NCBI GenBank assembly: GCA_018296165.2
Contig: JACKQL020000021.1
Span: 434,001-498,000 of the forward strand
From: Termitomyces sp. T153
Lineage: Eukaryota; Basidiomycota; Agaricomycetes; Agaricales; Lyophyllaceae
Length of the DNA stretch: 64,000 nucleotides
Direction of reading: 5' to 3'
Of the stretch, positions 10,449 to 29,179 are shown piece by piece. The position numbers and the translations under genes are program-made. The notes below the pieces were generated by a model, which worked only from the letters and a program-made list of their open reading frames with translations, was not told where the DNA came from and did no database searches. Position 1 is the stretch's first letter. Every line of letters begins with the position of its first letter.

Positions 10449-12032
10449 TAGACCAGCCAGTTGAAAGCACCTCTAGGGTGGAGGGAGAAAATTGAAAGTA
10501 AACAGGGCGGAGGGGAAAAAATCGCTTGAAACGATCATTGGATATATAGCCATGATGGCTTTAAGCCCAAATATGGCAATGACCCCCTGCACAGCGGCTT
10601 ACAAACAAACCTCGGGTACTCCATTCATGCATGCGTTTTCGCAACTCTTTCACTAGTTTTCGGACCTTATTCCCCTTTCCATGGAAGCAGCAGCTACACC
10701 GTCCTCGACATGTACTTTCAAGACCCAACGCCTGATTTAGGGTTAGGAAGCATCTCGTTCGGATTGTTTGAGACTTCCGACAGCTAGTTGTCTCCGTTAG
10801 TGACAAGCTCGGACATCTTTTTGATGCGCCTTTATAGGCAAGCCAAATTTACTCCTGATAGATAGGAATGGAGGGATATAAGCCCACTTCGGCAAAATCC
10901 TGGGTGGTTTGCAGCATCAGAGGGTGCACATACACAGGTGCCCAGCACTTATACCGAGGTCACCGAAAATGTGGTCGGTTATTGTACAAGCCCGCGGAAG
11001 TCCCTGACTAGAATCCCAATATGTGTTCTCAATAAAACAGCAAGTGTGGGACAAGGGCTGACAAGGGCTTCGCTCCATGACGCATGGGGTCCTGAACCCT
11101 CGTGCCAGATCCATTCATCATCACACGCTAGAAAAATATCTTGATTCTCTTCCCAGGTAAAGGTACACGATCTCCTCTCAGGATATACCGGAAACGTTGC
11201 GATGAACAAGCGCTTGACTTCTATTACTTTCCAAAGCCTCAACCATCGTATCATCGCGCCCCTTTCTACGATATCATCTTGAGCTTCACTTTCTCTATAA
11301 CTTCAAATGGTGGCTTCAAACCGTTTTTCCTTTCTACATATATAGATCTCAAGTTCGCATAAATCGATCGGGGAGCATATTACATGATATGACATACCTC
11401 CAATGATCGATCTTATCATCATATATCTGTTCATAAAGCCCCATAACGCCTTTGCAGACAAGAATACCTGCTATGAATGCATCCAATGCATCACTTGACT
11501 TGATCCAGGGTAACTCAAGTAATCAAATTGCTTTATAACATCTCTTAAAAGCTGCTTCTTAGTCCTAGCGTTAGGAGGTGCGAGTCGGGACATCGAAGCC
11601 AGGTTTAACATAGCAGCAATCATTCTCGGCGGACATCACCACATGTCCTGGGCATTGGGCGTACTTTACAATGCTTGTGGAGCCTGGCTAACACGCCGCA
11701 TAAATGAGGCTGATTTAAGCGCTTATCTATATCGTAATGGAAGTCTTTTGGTAGGTTCGGCGCCACATGTCACAATGTCTCTTTCGTGTTCCTACTCAAT
11801 AGCGGTTATAGATGCCAAACTCCACTCAAGTGCGGGTTTCTATCAAGGTTGATTCGGATATTTGACCTGTCTGGCTCTCCATACCTTGTATAGTATTATG
11901 CATACAAAGATGCATCAGGGTATGTATCACCCACTGTAAGTATGGGCGAGTCATAGCAACTACAGGTAAAAATGTAGACATCCATACCTATCATACCTGC
12001 CCATAGTTCTGCCTGATTGGTAGAGCCCAGTC
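10449..12032. other. Intergenic, no gene recognised
   Basis: The left end should hold the promoter of the RING gene. ORFs of 81 aa (10561-10806, minus, Cys- and basic-rich) and 91 aa (10979-11254, minus) are open but match no family I recognise. They may be chance or gene relics. The right part becomes AT-rich and grades into repeat DNA. Confidence 0.35.
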
Positions 12033-14386
12033 GACTTAGTCAAACATTCATACATGTCCAAACACATAGAAGAGCCTCAATGTGAATGTTGATATATATA
12101 CTTAGTCTAATGGTATTGAGGTGCAACATTTTAGATGTTGTATGTCTTGTGCATGTGGTCATACATTCAATGTCTATTGGTAACAAATTTCTAAGACATA
12201 CATAGATTATTGGCTTTGAAATTTGTGTTTTTATCAAATTTAAAAGTCTTAAGTGATGCCCCTTGACTTCAGGGATCTATGACTTTGGGAGCCCAGCACC
12301 TTCAGGAAGGAATATAAAGACAGTAAATTGTCACAAAAGAGAAGGCAATGGCACCAGGGTGGAAGAAAAGCCAAAGACACATGGCACATGGTACATTGTC
12401 ATTATTAGAGTCACCTCTCCTGACTGTGACAAGAGGGGTTTACATTGTCATCAGACCCTAAGTACTCTTATATTGAGACCATGCTGGTAGGAGCCTTTGG
12501 TTTTGTGACAAAGAATTGGACCTTGGGAAATTCACAGCCTTTAGTACAGGCCTATCTTGTACTCTACCCCATCTAGCTGTCCTGCAGCTAATAGAAGAGA
12601 ACAGATAGCTGAGGAAAATTTACAGGGTAAGGCATACAGGCACATGTGTCATACATTGAGGGGTGCATAAGATGTGAGTCTAAGCTCATCAGCACAGCAT
12701 AGTTCTTCTATTACTCACAAAATAAGTTTGAACAGAAGAATTAGTGAAGACAGGAGTAGTCACTTGAGCCAGTCAGTGCCAGCAGCAATTCCCAAATCTG
12801 CTTATGAAACTTCTTGAGAAAGCTTGACTAGTGTAAGTGTAACAGTGCCCTTTGGCTTCCATATTACAATATCTTGTGGCATCTCATAATTCATTATTTA
12901 TCAAAACTAGAATGGTACATATATTATTTACATACCATTTGTCAGTACCATTCAATGCTGCCAATTTAATTACTTGTATTACATGATGTAAGGAATCACC
13001 TTACCTGCATACATGTAAGCCATGACTAATCAACTGGATTTGACTTACATGGTGCACAATGTAAGCTAGGAGAACTGTAACAACATTTTTCAAGTCAAAT
13101 TAGCATTAACTTGCACTATGGACAACTGTACCAAGCTACTGTGAGAGAAGGAGAAGTTCACTGCCACTAGATACAATCATAACATTGAAATTTTAATGTT
13201 ATTGTGACCATGGAGGACCAGGAATCTAGCCCATCTGCTAAGCTCCCAATGGATCAAGCAACACTTGTTGCTTCAAATGAGAACACAGAACTTGCCCTGT
13301 CACAGCATAGCATGGAGTGGGACACTATGAGCCAGTCATGATATACCCATTGGGCATGAAAGCCAAGATGGTGAGAGAATCAGAAGGGGCCAGGCAGTCT
13401 GGAGGTCAGCTAGATAGAGGTGCCAATCCCCACAGACTAAGCTAGGTGAGGGTGGGGCAGTCCAAAGACCAATCTCCTTATAGCAGCTGCAGAGATTCTT
13501 AATGTCTTGACAACATTGTGGATGCTTTGCTACTCTGGAAGTGGAAGAAGCCCACAAATATCACTGTCAGATGATGCATCATTTTCTGAGATGGAGCACT
13601 TGCTCTCAATCTAACTAGCAATCTCAGAAGGACTTAAGCCTAGGAGGAGTGATCCATCAGGACAATTGTCCCCTATGCCAAGTTGAGTGAACTTGAAGAC
13701 TGGCTTATGAGGATTTTGCATATTTTATGCAGTAGCTCAATATTATTACTTGCACTGGTACCTGTTTCCATTAGAAAAATGGAAAAAGAAACCTGTGATA
13801 TCATTTCTTTGACATATTTTCCTTTGGAAAAAGGCTTTTCCTATCTTTTTAAGCCTTTCTCCATTGGAAATTGTCATGTTTCCATTATGGGTTGTGCAGC
13901 TTATGGTTCACACTTCATAGGTCAAAACCAGTCATGATTCTGTCTACAAAGTATGAAGTAAGGCACTGCCTTACATAAGTGAAGTAAATACATTTTATAG
14001 GTAGCATCATGTGATGCTACAAGAATGATATAGCTATAATAATTCAATAAGTATTCTATAAGTACACTGAGATAGTAATGGACACTCCATTACATACCCC
14101 CTTTTGAGCCCATCAACAGTCTCACATAAGTGTGATGGCTATCAAGTAGTGGTACAAGGGGGTGGGATACAACACTCCAGCTATGAGGTGGCACCAGGGC
14201 CCTGAATGGGTCCCTACATAACAAGAGAATGTAGGCTCAGGCACTCAGCTTGCCTGGTTGTAATTCTACTATTGTGAACTATGTGTAGTAGTCCATCCTG
14301 CCTGTTTGTCCATCTGCAAAGACAAAGCTTCCTTGTTACTCACAATGTCAGCCCAGCACTTGGATACAACATTAGTTGTATTGATC
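12033..14386. repeat. CG-free repeat-derived DNA
   Basis: I find no CG dinucleotide over about 2.35 kb, in contrast to the flanks. This is the same bias as in the recognised retrotransposons of this window. No intact ORF. Contains short hairpins, for example 14001-14020. It also holds a segment near 13,770-13,880 that resembles the foldback sequence in the copia element at 62.5 kb. Probably an old transposon whose family I cannot name. Confidence 0.6.
14001..14020. repeat. 9-bp-arm hairpin
   Basis: GTAGCATCA and TGATGCTAC are inverted arms around a TG centre. It lies inside the CG-free repeat DNA. Confidence 0.8.
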
Positions 14387-15194
14387 GAGCTGCTAGTTCT
14401 GGCTTTGGGGGCAACAGCAGTAGCAATGTCAGTTACTACAATCACATTCAAAGAGCCAGGGGCAATGGGATCTGTTGCTTTCGAGCTAGCAGTAGTGAGG
14501 GCAGAGGCCTCTTTATGAGAGTCCAGTTCCATAGACTCTTCAGTAGTCATGGCCTGAGAGGATGCAACAGGTGCTGCAGACAGGCTGGAGGACATTGCTG
14601 CTGCTAACAAGGAGGGCCTAGCCTCATTTGGGGCTGCACCAGGATGAGTAGAGCTGGAAAATGACTCCTCCACTGCAGCTAGAGAGGCAGTCACCACCTC
14701 TGCTGATTGTTGCAAGAGGTGAGGTAAAGATGGCTGGTTCCCAATAGCATAGCCATTTAGAGGCATGCAAGGGGAAATGACCACAGCTCTTGTGGATCTG
14801 AAAGAGTACTCAGAATTGCTCCTGATTATTGATGGTGAGTTTGCACCACCCAGCATATTTGGCCAGGGCAGGAAGTTTGCCCATTAGCCTAAGTTGATGA
14901 TGGCATTCATTGTCAACCCACATTAACAGGTCAGTGTGCAGTGCACTCCTGGACCAGTGGTTATCCAAGAAGCAATAACCCACATTGGAGAATACAGTTG
15001 GCAAAGAGATAACAAATGACCTCTGTTTTGCTGAGATTGTTAATTTGGATAGGCTGGATGTTCAGCCTATGCAAGGTGAAAGTATAGGGAGTGAAGGCAT
15101 TGAACTCCCCTACCTCATAGTGGTAGTTGTCAACCACATATCTATAGAGCTGGGGCTGAGCTACAACCATAGCAAATAGCCACACATAGGCCAT
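14269..15194 (-). pseudogene. Degenerate ORFs, possibly transposon gag-like
   Basis: The minus strand holds a 195-aa open frame (14269-14856), rich in Ala, Ser and Thr. Upstream lie partly overlapping frames at 14810-15004 and 14961-15194. The latter reads like a folded protein (VWLFAMVVAQPQLYRYVVDN, NAFTPYTFTLHRLNIQPIQI). The frames are not joined by obvious introns, so the unit looks broken. Low CG and the position beside repeat DNA suggest a mobile-element protein. I do not recognise the family, and a decayed host gene is possible. Confidence 0.35.
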
Positions 15195-17952
15195 TCATTT
15201 GAACACAACGAGCACTGAATAACCGAGCAAATGATATACATCAGAGAATGGAATGGAGCAGAAATGTAAAAAATAGAGCATATCTTGCCCAGGAGGACTC
15301 CGATTCCAATCACGATTTGTATTGGAGAGACTCAAAGATTGGGATATCATTGATCACAATGGGAGGGAAAAAACAAGTAGGAAAGATGACCATACTTGTG
15401 CCTAGTATTCATAAAACAGTCTAGTCTAGTGGTGTCTGTTGAGATCATGGTCATGATTTTTCCAGCACTATGCTCTAGTTCTGCACGACCAGAGAGTCGT
15501 AACAATTTTCAAGAGACAACGCCATCAGCTGGACTATGCAATCAATTGGAGGCCACAAATAACACGAATCAAATCCATCACTGTTCGAACAAACAACCCA
15601 TTTGTCTGACTGACTTCAGCGCTGGTCAATATAGGTTGATCGCAAGATTACAGTGTTCACTTACCCTGGAAATAATGATTCGTCAGCTACATTTGAAGCT
15701 CAGTAAACATAGAATTCTAAACAGAAAACATTATGTGTACCAAGCTGGAAATCTCTAGCCCGCATGCAATTTCAATGACAACTACATACTTTGCATCACG
15801 AACAACGTGAAAGCCACCCCAATAGTATAGCCAATTACTTGCGGCTTGTCAAACTGTCCAGCAGAGGCTTTTTGTTAATCAGAGAGACAATGGTATTTGT
15901 ATGACTTCGTGAGCCAGGCAAATAATACTTTCGATACAAGTAGTGTGGTTGTTTTCAAGGTATCTATGCATGGGAGATGACCAGAAGTCAGCTTTCATGG
16001 ACTCGTCACCTTGAAAATGACTCACCATCACAAAGCTTAAAGAATCCAACAGATGTGAGACACAAAAGTCTTTAGAAGCGCGTAGAACAGAGATTCGTCA
16101 TATCGAGGTCTCTTTTTCCTGCTGTGTTCTAGTCGATGGCGTGTTTATTGTTGACTTCAATTTACTTTATGGGACACGAAAACCTACATCTGTGAAAGGC
16201 ACGACCCATTGAAAGGCAAGTCTCAAGAGATACCTAAGTATCTTGAGCTTTGAATCAGAAAAAACGTATTGAAACACGTCAATGGCGAGAAAAACGTACG
16301 CTGCACTGTCTTCTGGCAGAACCTTCCAGGCGGAGGTCTAAAAGGATTGAGAAACTTCATCAAGTGTGACTTGGGTAGGGAAAATATTGAGTCTGGAGAG
16401 GCAAAGTAGTCGACTATATACACGACTTCACATGCAAGGTCGATAGTTGTTTGGACATGACCATGTGGTAGCTGTGGTTTTCCGCCAATACATTACAAAG
16501 CGTACTGTAAATATTTGCGTAGCACTCAACAATTGCAATGTGGAAGAAGCGTGGCCAAAATGCAAAGCTCATCATCATAATGCTTATCCAGGTGTCAGGC
16601 TAAGGTTTTGAGAGGGTCTGCTACAGTTTCAGAATGGGTTACTACCGCGAGGACGAAAACCTTCACATTGACATTTAGATCTGGAGCCTGTGAAACAAAG
16701 TGTGCCCACTGAGTACCCTGTCAAGGTCCTTGTTCAATGCCGCTTCACAACATGACCGTCCTTGAGCACAGGTTCATGATATTCACCACTGCAATGCCCA
16801 AAATAACGGCTCCTCTCCAGAACACCAACAGAGGTTGACTGCTTGATCCTGCCCTTGGAACTTTCAAGGCTTCCAGCAAAAAATAATTGTACCAGTGTAT
16901 ATGACATTGATATACCTCAACAGCGTGCCATATCCGCAAGATTCAAAGTTTTCTGCTTTCCGAGTCCTCTTTGGGTACAGGACATCTAACGAGGATTCTC
17001 AGAACACAAAAGAACTTCGGGATTCCAGGATTTCCAATAGACATTTGGCCCCGCAGCAAGCTTGACCCAACCAGCCACAAATAACTTCACAGAATTTCAT
17101 ATAATATGGTGCATCCTTGGACATCTAGACCCATAACTCCATGCTGGGTATAACCGCTCCATACAGCAGGTACACAGGTGAGTGGATCTCACGTATGTTT
17201 CCGTGCACACAGGGTGTGTAGTCATAAGGAAACAGAACGCTGGTGGCACTCTAAAATGTTGTGAGTCCAAGTCTCATCACAGTTCATGGAAACCATTCCT
17301 CTCTCGGGAGGCTAGAATACGTGAAGAGGCTGTCATGATCAGTCGTAGGATTTCCTGCATAATCAACACGCTGGTTATTCTCAAACTGCCCGAAGATAAT
17401 GAGTATTCATCAAAGAGGACATTGTGACAACATGATTTCAATAGTCAAAAGTGGGATTTGAACGAGAGGAGAAGTTGGAAAAGTTCAGCATGTGTCATGA
17501 GGGGTCGCACTTCACCGTACCAAGTTTGGGGAGTTTTATCTGTCTCTGTGTTCTCATTCTCTGGATGTACATGGCTGCTTTGGTGCCGGAGCTGAAACTG
17601 AGAGCTAAGTCAATGTGGATAAGTGGAGGGTAGGTCGTGTAAGATCTTTCTTTATCCATAACTGAATGATCCGTTCGCTGGGCTGACTCCTGGATTAGGT
17701 CATGGAAGATTACTATCTTTGAGGGGGAAGGCTTGACGTAAAGAACAGGCTTACATAGAAGGAAATTGAATACTACAGAACACGCCGCAAAAAACGCCGC
17801 CCCCTTTACGATTTTCTGGGTACGGGAGACGATAACAAGCAGGAGCTGTACAGCAGAGCACGACTTGTGAAGCCTACCTGCAATCGAGTCAATTGTGTAC
17901 CAAAACTCGGATTGTGAGCCATTGCCGTCAGCATCCGATTCATGGCCAATAT
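15195..17952. other. Long region without a recognised gene
   Basis: About 2.75 kb with normal CG content. Small open stretches occur on both strands (for example 15396-15758 plus and 16223-16423 minus), none with recognisable motifs. Some minus-strand stretches between 16.6 and 17.4 kb look faintly protein-like but are broken by stops. A decayed gene or DNA transposon is possible. Confidence 0.35.
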
Positions 17953-18825
17953 TGATACGCCGGCCTCGAAGCTGAGGACCGGCAAAAGTACTAAAACAAC
18001 TAAAACGAATGCTTTCCTATACCCAAACGGCCGAAAACCGTAAGCCGAACGTCGAAAACTGTAGACGTGAAAGACATACCTTTTAAGAAACAAGTACTAC
18101 CACCCAAGTAACACTAAAAAGATGGCTGAACCAAAGCAGGCACGTCAGAATTACAGCGATCAACAGAGATCAAATGAAGAGCCAAGTCCGTGGCAGTGCT
18201 TAGGCCGAGACGTCAATCCCGGATCATAATCCGAGATCAGCCATCAAGGCCGACGAAACTCTGCACAAACTGCCAAACCTTCCACCGATTAAAACGCCTG
18301 ACGCAACACGTTTTGTTAAGACTCCCAACACGCTATTAAGTCCCGAGAATGACCAGAACCTGCTAAGTACGCAAGAAAAGAATGATGGGACAAGGAAAAA
18401 GGCAAAACTATAAAAGCTACGGGTAAACGGAATGACGTAAAAGAGATGACGCGCAGACCGGTCTATCGCGGCTGATACCACGCGGAGCGCAATGGTCCGT
18501 GCACGAACAACGAGGTATGAAAGGGATAGGATTTCGGGGAGGATGGGCAAGCAGTCTATGTACCACGGCTCGGATAACCCCAGGGAGCGGTTGTCTTAGG
18601 CCTACGAGTTCTAGTTGCTTCGGGTCTAGAGTTTAATAATAATAATCGAACCCATTCACTTGTGCGAGAACCGTCTCAAACTTGTGGATAAATCATATAA
18701 AATTATATATATTGTTGCTACGTCTACGTGTCCTTGCGTGTAGTTAAAGCCTCCAAACTTCTGTGAAACAGAGTTTGAACAGTTGATCAGATCGATTGAT
18801 GGCATCAAACTTACATTTCGCATCA
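17953..18825 (+). repeat. Solo LTR (873 nt)
   Basis: It begins TGATAC and ends GCATCA, near-perfect inverted ends of TG..CA type. It aligns over its length with 44831-45697 in the same orientation. Shared stretches include AGTACTA near the start, AAGATGGCTGAACCAAAG, TAATCCGAGATCAGCCATCA and AAAGCCTCCAAAC. ATAT flanks it on both sides (17949-17952 and 18826-18829), a candidate target duplication. No retrotransposon coding sequence adjoins either side, so it reads as a solo LTR left by recombination. Confidence 0.68.
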
Positions 18826-19320
18826 ATATTTGTGTCATTGTGGTAGATGTAACATTGTAAGTACGAGGCACGTTGTACGTACTTGTTTTCCTATGAAATA
18901 GAAACGGGCCGCAGTCCCGACATCGACTCGTCACCAAAAATTAAGGATTCAATATCTGGGAATTGTTCCGTACATCCATCACTCATCCTCTCAGTATTCA
19001 ACATTGAAGGTCTGCTGCAGGCCCGAAAGCCGGACCGAGATGCAACTTCCATGGTCGACTCTTGATCACGAGAACTATGCGCTGACCCGATTGCAAATGC
19101 CTTGAAAGAGTTGTCTTGCGACAGTGTCGAAGCATGGACGAAGCCATGTGCGTAGCATTTGAAAGTTGGTGAGGCACATCAATCATTCAGTCAGCTCATA
19201 GTACACGGAATACCAGCCAGTGAGTGAGAGTCGGGCTCCTCGTCTAGTGGGGCTGATGAGACCCGGACCGCGAAGGCGCTCGCATTTAATATGGGACTGT
19301 CTCGTTGAAGGCCTCAAAAA
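18826..19320. other. Upstream region of the glycosidase gene
   Basis: About 500 nt between the solo LTR and the ATG at 19321. It presumably holds the promoter; an AT-rich TTTAATATGG lies about 35 nt before the ATG. The LTR sits less than 500 bp upstream and could influence expression. Confidence 0.4.
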
Positions 19321-21727
19321 ATGCTGCGCCCTTTCTTTATTCTCGCGCTATCCGCTCTGACAAATGGACTGCCATCGATTGATCGTCAATCTCTTGTCAG
19401 ACGTTTCAACCCAACACGCAATGGCTCGTCTCTCAGTGCCACAACGCCCATGCAAGTTGGCAACGGTAATTTTGCCTTTGGGGTGGACGTGACAGGTCTT
19501 CAGACACTTCTACCATTTGCCACCATGTCCTCTTGGGGCTGGAAAAACGATACACTTCCTGCTGGCATGACGATACAAGACGTAGAGGATTACAAAGGGG
19601 TGAGCTGGTACAATCATGGCCGATTGGTTCAATATGATTTTGGGGGAGGAGGGGTTGAGCAATGGCTCATTTCGAACCCAAACAGGGTCAATCTCGGAAG
19701 GATAGGCCTTGTACTTTATTCGGTGGAAGGGGAGAAGCTCAGCATCACGGGAGATGATCTCACGAACGTAGAGCAAGAGCTCGATTTATGGACTGGAAAG
19801 CTAGCAAGTCGGTTCTCCTTCCAAGGTGAAACCATCACAGTCGAGACCGCTGTAGCTGATGACACCGGATGTATCGGAATTGTCATTGGATCTTCACTTT
19901 TGAAGAGTGGGAGACTTGGGGTTTTCCTGGATTTCCCCTGGAGCGATGGAGAGGCCAAGTTTAGTGCCCCTTTTGTCGGTAATTGGAATGCGACATCGAA
20001 TCATACGACCATGTTAGAAGCCTCAGGAAATAGTCGTGCAAGCATCTTCCACACGATGGTTGCAGCGACGTTCAAGACGACTGTAATGGGTGAGAAGTTC
20101 GGTATCTCACGCGATAGCCCAGATGCCCACCGGTACACCGTTCAACCATCGAAAACGACAACAACGACTTTCTCTATCACTGTCGAATATGGGCTCCCTG
20201 AGGATGAGCCAAAGGTTTCTTCTGCTCAGAATGTTATTGATAATTCTGCGAGTGCCTGGGAAGAATACTGGACGAACAGTGGTTTTGTTGATGTTCTGAC
20301 AGGTTCTACGGATTCGCGAGCAGCGGAATTGCAAAGGAGGATTATTTTGTCGCGATACCTCATGAAAGTGAATGAGGCCGGAGATACTCCGCCCCAGGAG
20401 GTGAGCATGAGGCCCTGTATCATCGGGCCAATCGCACTGATGACGGTCGACTGAACAATAGTCCGGTTTGGTCAACGATGGTTGGGTATGTATGCATTTC
20501 TTCACGATGATGTCTACATAATAAGTCCTATGTCTCTGTGATGTCCAGTATGGGTGAGTATTCGAGATTCGATACTATTCGGAGTACTTAATGTCACCAC
20601 AGGAAGTTCCATATGGGTAAATGTTCTCAGGCGTCTAGAGTCGCGATGAGCTGAACTTTTTACTCCTATAGAAATGTATTTCTGGCACTGCGCACACTGG
20701 GCCCTCTGGAATAATTGGGATCTCCTCCGTCGTTCGACGACCATTTACTCTCGATTCCTCGACAGCTCTATCGCTCGCGCTCAAGTTCAACAAGGCTGGC
20801 CCGCTGGTGCTCGCTGGCCCAAGATGACAGATCCCTCCGGTCGTTCATCACCAGGCGAAATCAACAACCTTCTCATCTGGCAACAACCCCATCCTCTTAT
20901 CTTTGCACTCTACGAGTATCGCGCTTTCCCAGTTAAGGAAGTACTAGAGAAGTGGAGGGATGTCGTTATTGAAACAGCAAACTGGATGTCAGCCTTTGCG
21001 TGGTATAATGAAACAACAGGCGTGTACGATATTGGTCCACCGATGTACATCACGAGTGAGGACACTAGTCCGAACGTCACGCAGAATCCTGCAGTGGAGT
21101 TGGCGTACTGGCGCTTAGGTTTGGATATCGCGTCAAAATGGATGATTAATTTGGGTGAAGAGGTGCCGGATGACTGGACCAAGGTTGCGGGCAATCTCGC
21201 CAAGCTGCCTATTGACAATGGAACGTACGCGGTGTATGAGGGTATCGAGAGTGATTTCTGGACAGACAAGGCGTATACCAATGATCACCCAACTCTTGTC
21301 GGTTTGCATGGCTGGCTCCCTCCAACGTCGGGCTTGAACGTCACCATAGCTCAAATAACAGCTGAGAAAGTGTGGGTATATTGGAATGTTTCCAACTTTT
21401 GGGGGTGGGTGGTTTGTGCCACATCAAGGTAATCGAAACTGACGATAATCCAGGTGGGACTTCCCAATGCTCGCAATGTCGGCAGCACGCAATGGGGACC
21501 AAGAAAAGGCCGTAGAATGGCTTCTTCACCCACTTTTCGCCTTTGACGACGTTGGCATGCCCATCGGTGGTGCCAGAGTACCTACACCATACTTTCCGGG
21601 TTCCGGAGCATTGCTCCTCGCGATCGCAATGATGGCTGAGGGATGGGATGGCAGCCAGGGAAGTGCACCTGGTTTCCCCAGTAATGGTTGGGATGTTCGA
21701 GCCGAGGGTTTAAACAGGGCTTTATGA
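19321..21727 (+). CDS. Secreted six-hairpin glycosidase-like protein
   Basis: Exons 19321-20400, 20462-20485, 20549-20553, 20603-20616, 20672-21404 and 21454-21727 total 2130 nt, 709 aa. It starts with a signal peptide (MLRPFFILALSALTNGLPS) and has many N-glycosylation sequons. Recognisable blocks are RRFNPTRNGS, MQVGNGNFAFGVDVTGLQTL, SNPNRVNLGRIGL, EEYWTNSGFVD, DGWYGKFHMEMYFWHCAHWA, WPAGARWPKMTDPSG, WQQPHPLIFALYEYR, GWDFPMLAMSAARNG and the final PSNGWDVRAEGLNRAL. This is the (alpha/alpha)6-barrel type found in GH65-like fungal secreted enzymes. Substrate and catalytic acid are not assigned. The block DGWYGKFHMEMYFW is assembled from four exons, two of them micro-exons, so the splice model is well supported by conserved sequence. 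Confidence 0.8.
20549..20616 (+). other. 5-nt and 14-nt micro-exons with a 49-nt intron
   Basis: TATGG (20549-20553) and a 14-nt exon (20603-20616) are separated by a 49-nt GTGAGT..CACAG intron and flanked by 63- and 55-nt introns. Together with the 24-nt exon at 20462-20485 they encode the conserved stretch GWYGKFHMEMYFWH. Confidence 0.75.
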
Positions 21728-22160
21728 TTGAGGTGTGAAGATGTGGGAGAAGCATAAAAATTATTTGAAAGGCGTATGAATTTCTACTGTATCAAAGGCA
21801 AACAAGGAACTCTGGCACTGGTTGGATACTCTGTAGCGCCATGATGTTAACGATCATGAAAAGGCTCCTCAAGCTCTGGTATCAATCAGGGCAAATATGT
21901 AGAACAATCACGTCCTTGTGTGAAGGATACGATACTTGACGATCGTTTGCTGATGTTGAACATTACGCTAAACGTCCAAGAAATCGAGACTGTAGAGAGT
22001 TGTACAAAGGATCTGTGTTCTCACGAATGTGGGGGATGTATGCAAAGTGAGGATAACTATAATCAAGAATGGTTTTTCCTATTATCAGCAAAAAGAGAGT
22101 TAAACAAGTGGTGATCGAGTGGAGGGTATTGTTGGAATGTAGAAAAGAATCCTCAGAACA
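21728..22160. other. Intergenic, convergent genes
   Basis: 433 nt between the convergent glycosidase and ABC transporter stops. Both 3' UTRs are expected here. Nothing else seen. Confidence 0.5.
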
Positions 22161-28273
<6,113 letters not shown>

Positions 28274-28565
28274 CGCGCACTGGCTTTGGGAAATTGAAAT
28301 AAATGTCAAGCGCCTTAAAGGGAGCGATGTCAAGGATGAATCACTTGAGCAAGAAGAAGGGGTCAAAATATCCACGTAGACAACATAGACAGTCTGGACG
28401 TGTGTGCCCTTGGTAAGATACTTATATATATACTTATAGGTGTATGTGACTCCAAATTGCTTACGGCTGCCGAGGCCGTGATCGCCGGTATGTAAGTTCT
28501 CGAAGCCATCAGTAAATACCACGTGGTTTATTTAGAATATTGACGTTATTTATCTCATTTTGCAA
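28274..28565. other. Promoter side of the ABC transporter
   Basis: 292 nt between the proposed start and the first copy of the direct repeat. The minus-strand frame stays open upstream to 28522, so an earlier ATG there is possible, but its sequence does not look conserved. Confidence 0.4.
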
Positions 28566-28704
28566 TCATTTCGCGCTGTGCATTCGTGACTCCATGATAC
28601 TTATTTTATCACAATACATACTTTATCTGCAAGGTGGGTTATAATCGTCCGAGCTCCTATTTCCTCGACGATTAGGGGTTTCCTGCGCTGAGAATGCGAT
28701 CCCC
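28566..28704 (-). repeat. Direct repeat, outer copy (139 nt)
   Basis: Aligns without gaps with 28990-29128, with six mismatches. It retains CG at sites where the inner copy has TG or CA. Proposed as the outer 'B2' repeat of the DIRS/Ngaro-like element. Confidence 0.8.
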
Positions 28705-28989
28705 AAGCAGGACAGATATAATATGTATGTGCAATAAAATAAAATTTGCAAAGTTAGAGATCATTCGAAAATGATATTAAGAAACAGATATTTCAACCCA
28801 TCAATATCCTACGATAATAAATCCACTATGAAGGTGTGGGTAGGGTGGGTTTGAAAACAGAGCTGACCCAACGCCTACGCGTCCTTCACGACGCGTTGAT
28901 GGAGGTTGGTTTCTGACAGCTCACAGTCATGTGTTTCGCACACGTCGAAATACGTCTTCTCTCCTCCCGTGCCTCCTTCCTCATAGACG

Positions 28990-29128
28990 TCATTTCGCGC
29001 TGTGCATTCGTGACTCAATGATACTTATTTTATCACAATACATACTTTATCTGTAAGGTGGGTTATAATTGTCCGAGCTCCTATTTCCTCGACAATTAGG
29101 GGTTTCCTGTGCTGAGAATACGATCCCC
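28990..29128 (-). repeat. Direct repeat, inner copy (139 nt)
   Basis: Same direction and length as 28566-28704. Located just downstream of the tyrosine recombinase frame on the minus strand, as expected of a 'B1' repeat. The 285 nt between the copies would then be 'A2'. Confidence 0.8.
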
Positions 29129-29179
29129 GCCCCCAAACACCGGAGGCAAAGCGGAGCAAGGATACCCCCACACATCCGG

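Noticed and set aside
10979..11254. 91-aa minus-strand ORF as a gene
   Set aside because: No homology recognised, no supporting splice structure, and an overlapping plus ORF of similar quality.
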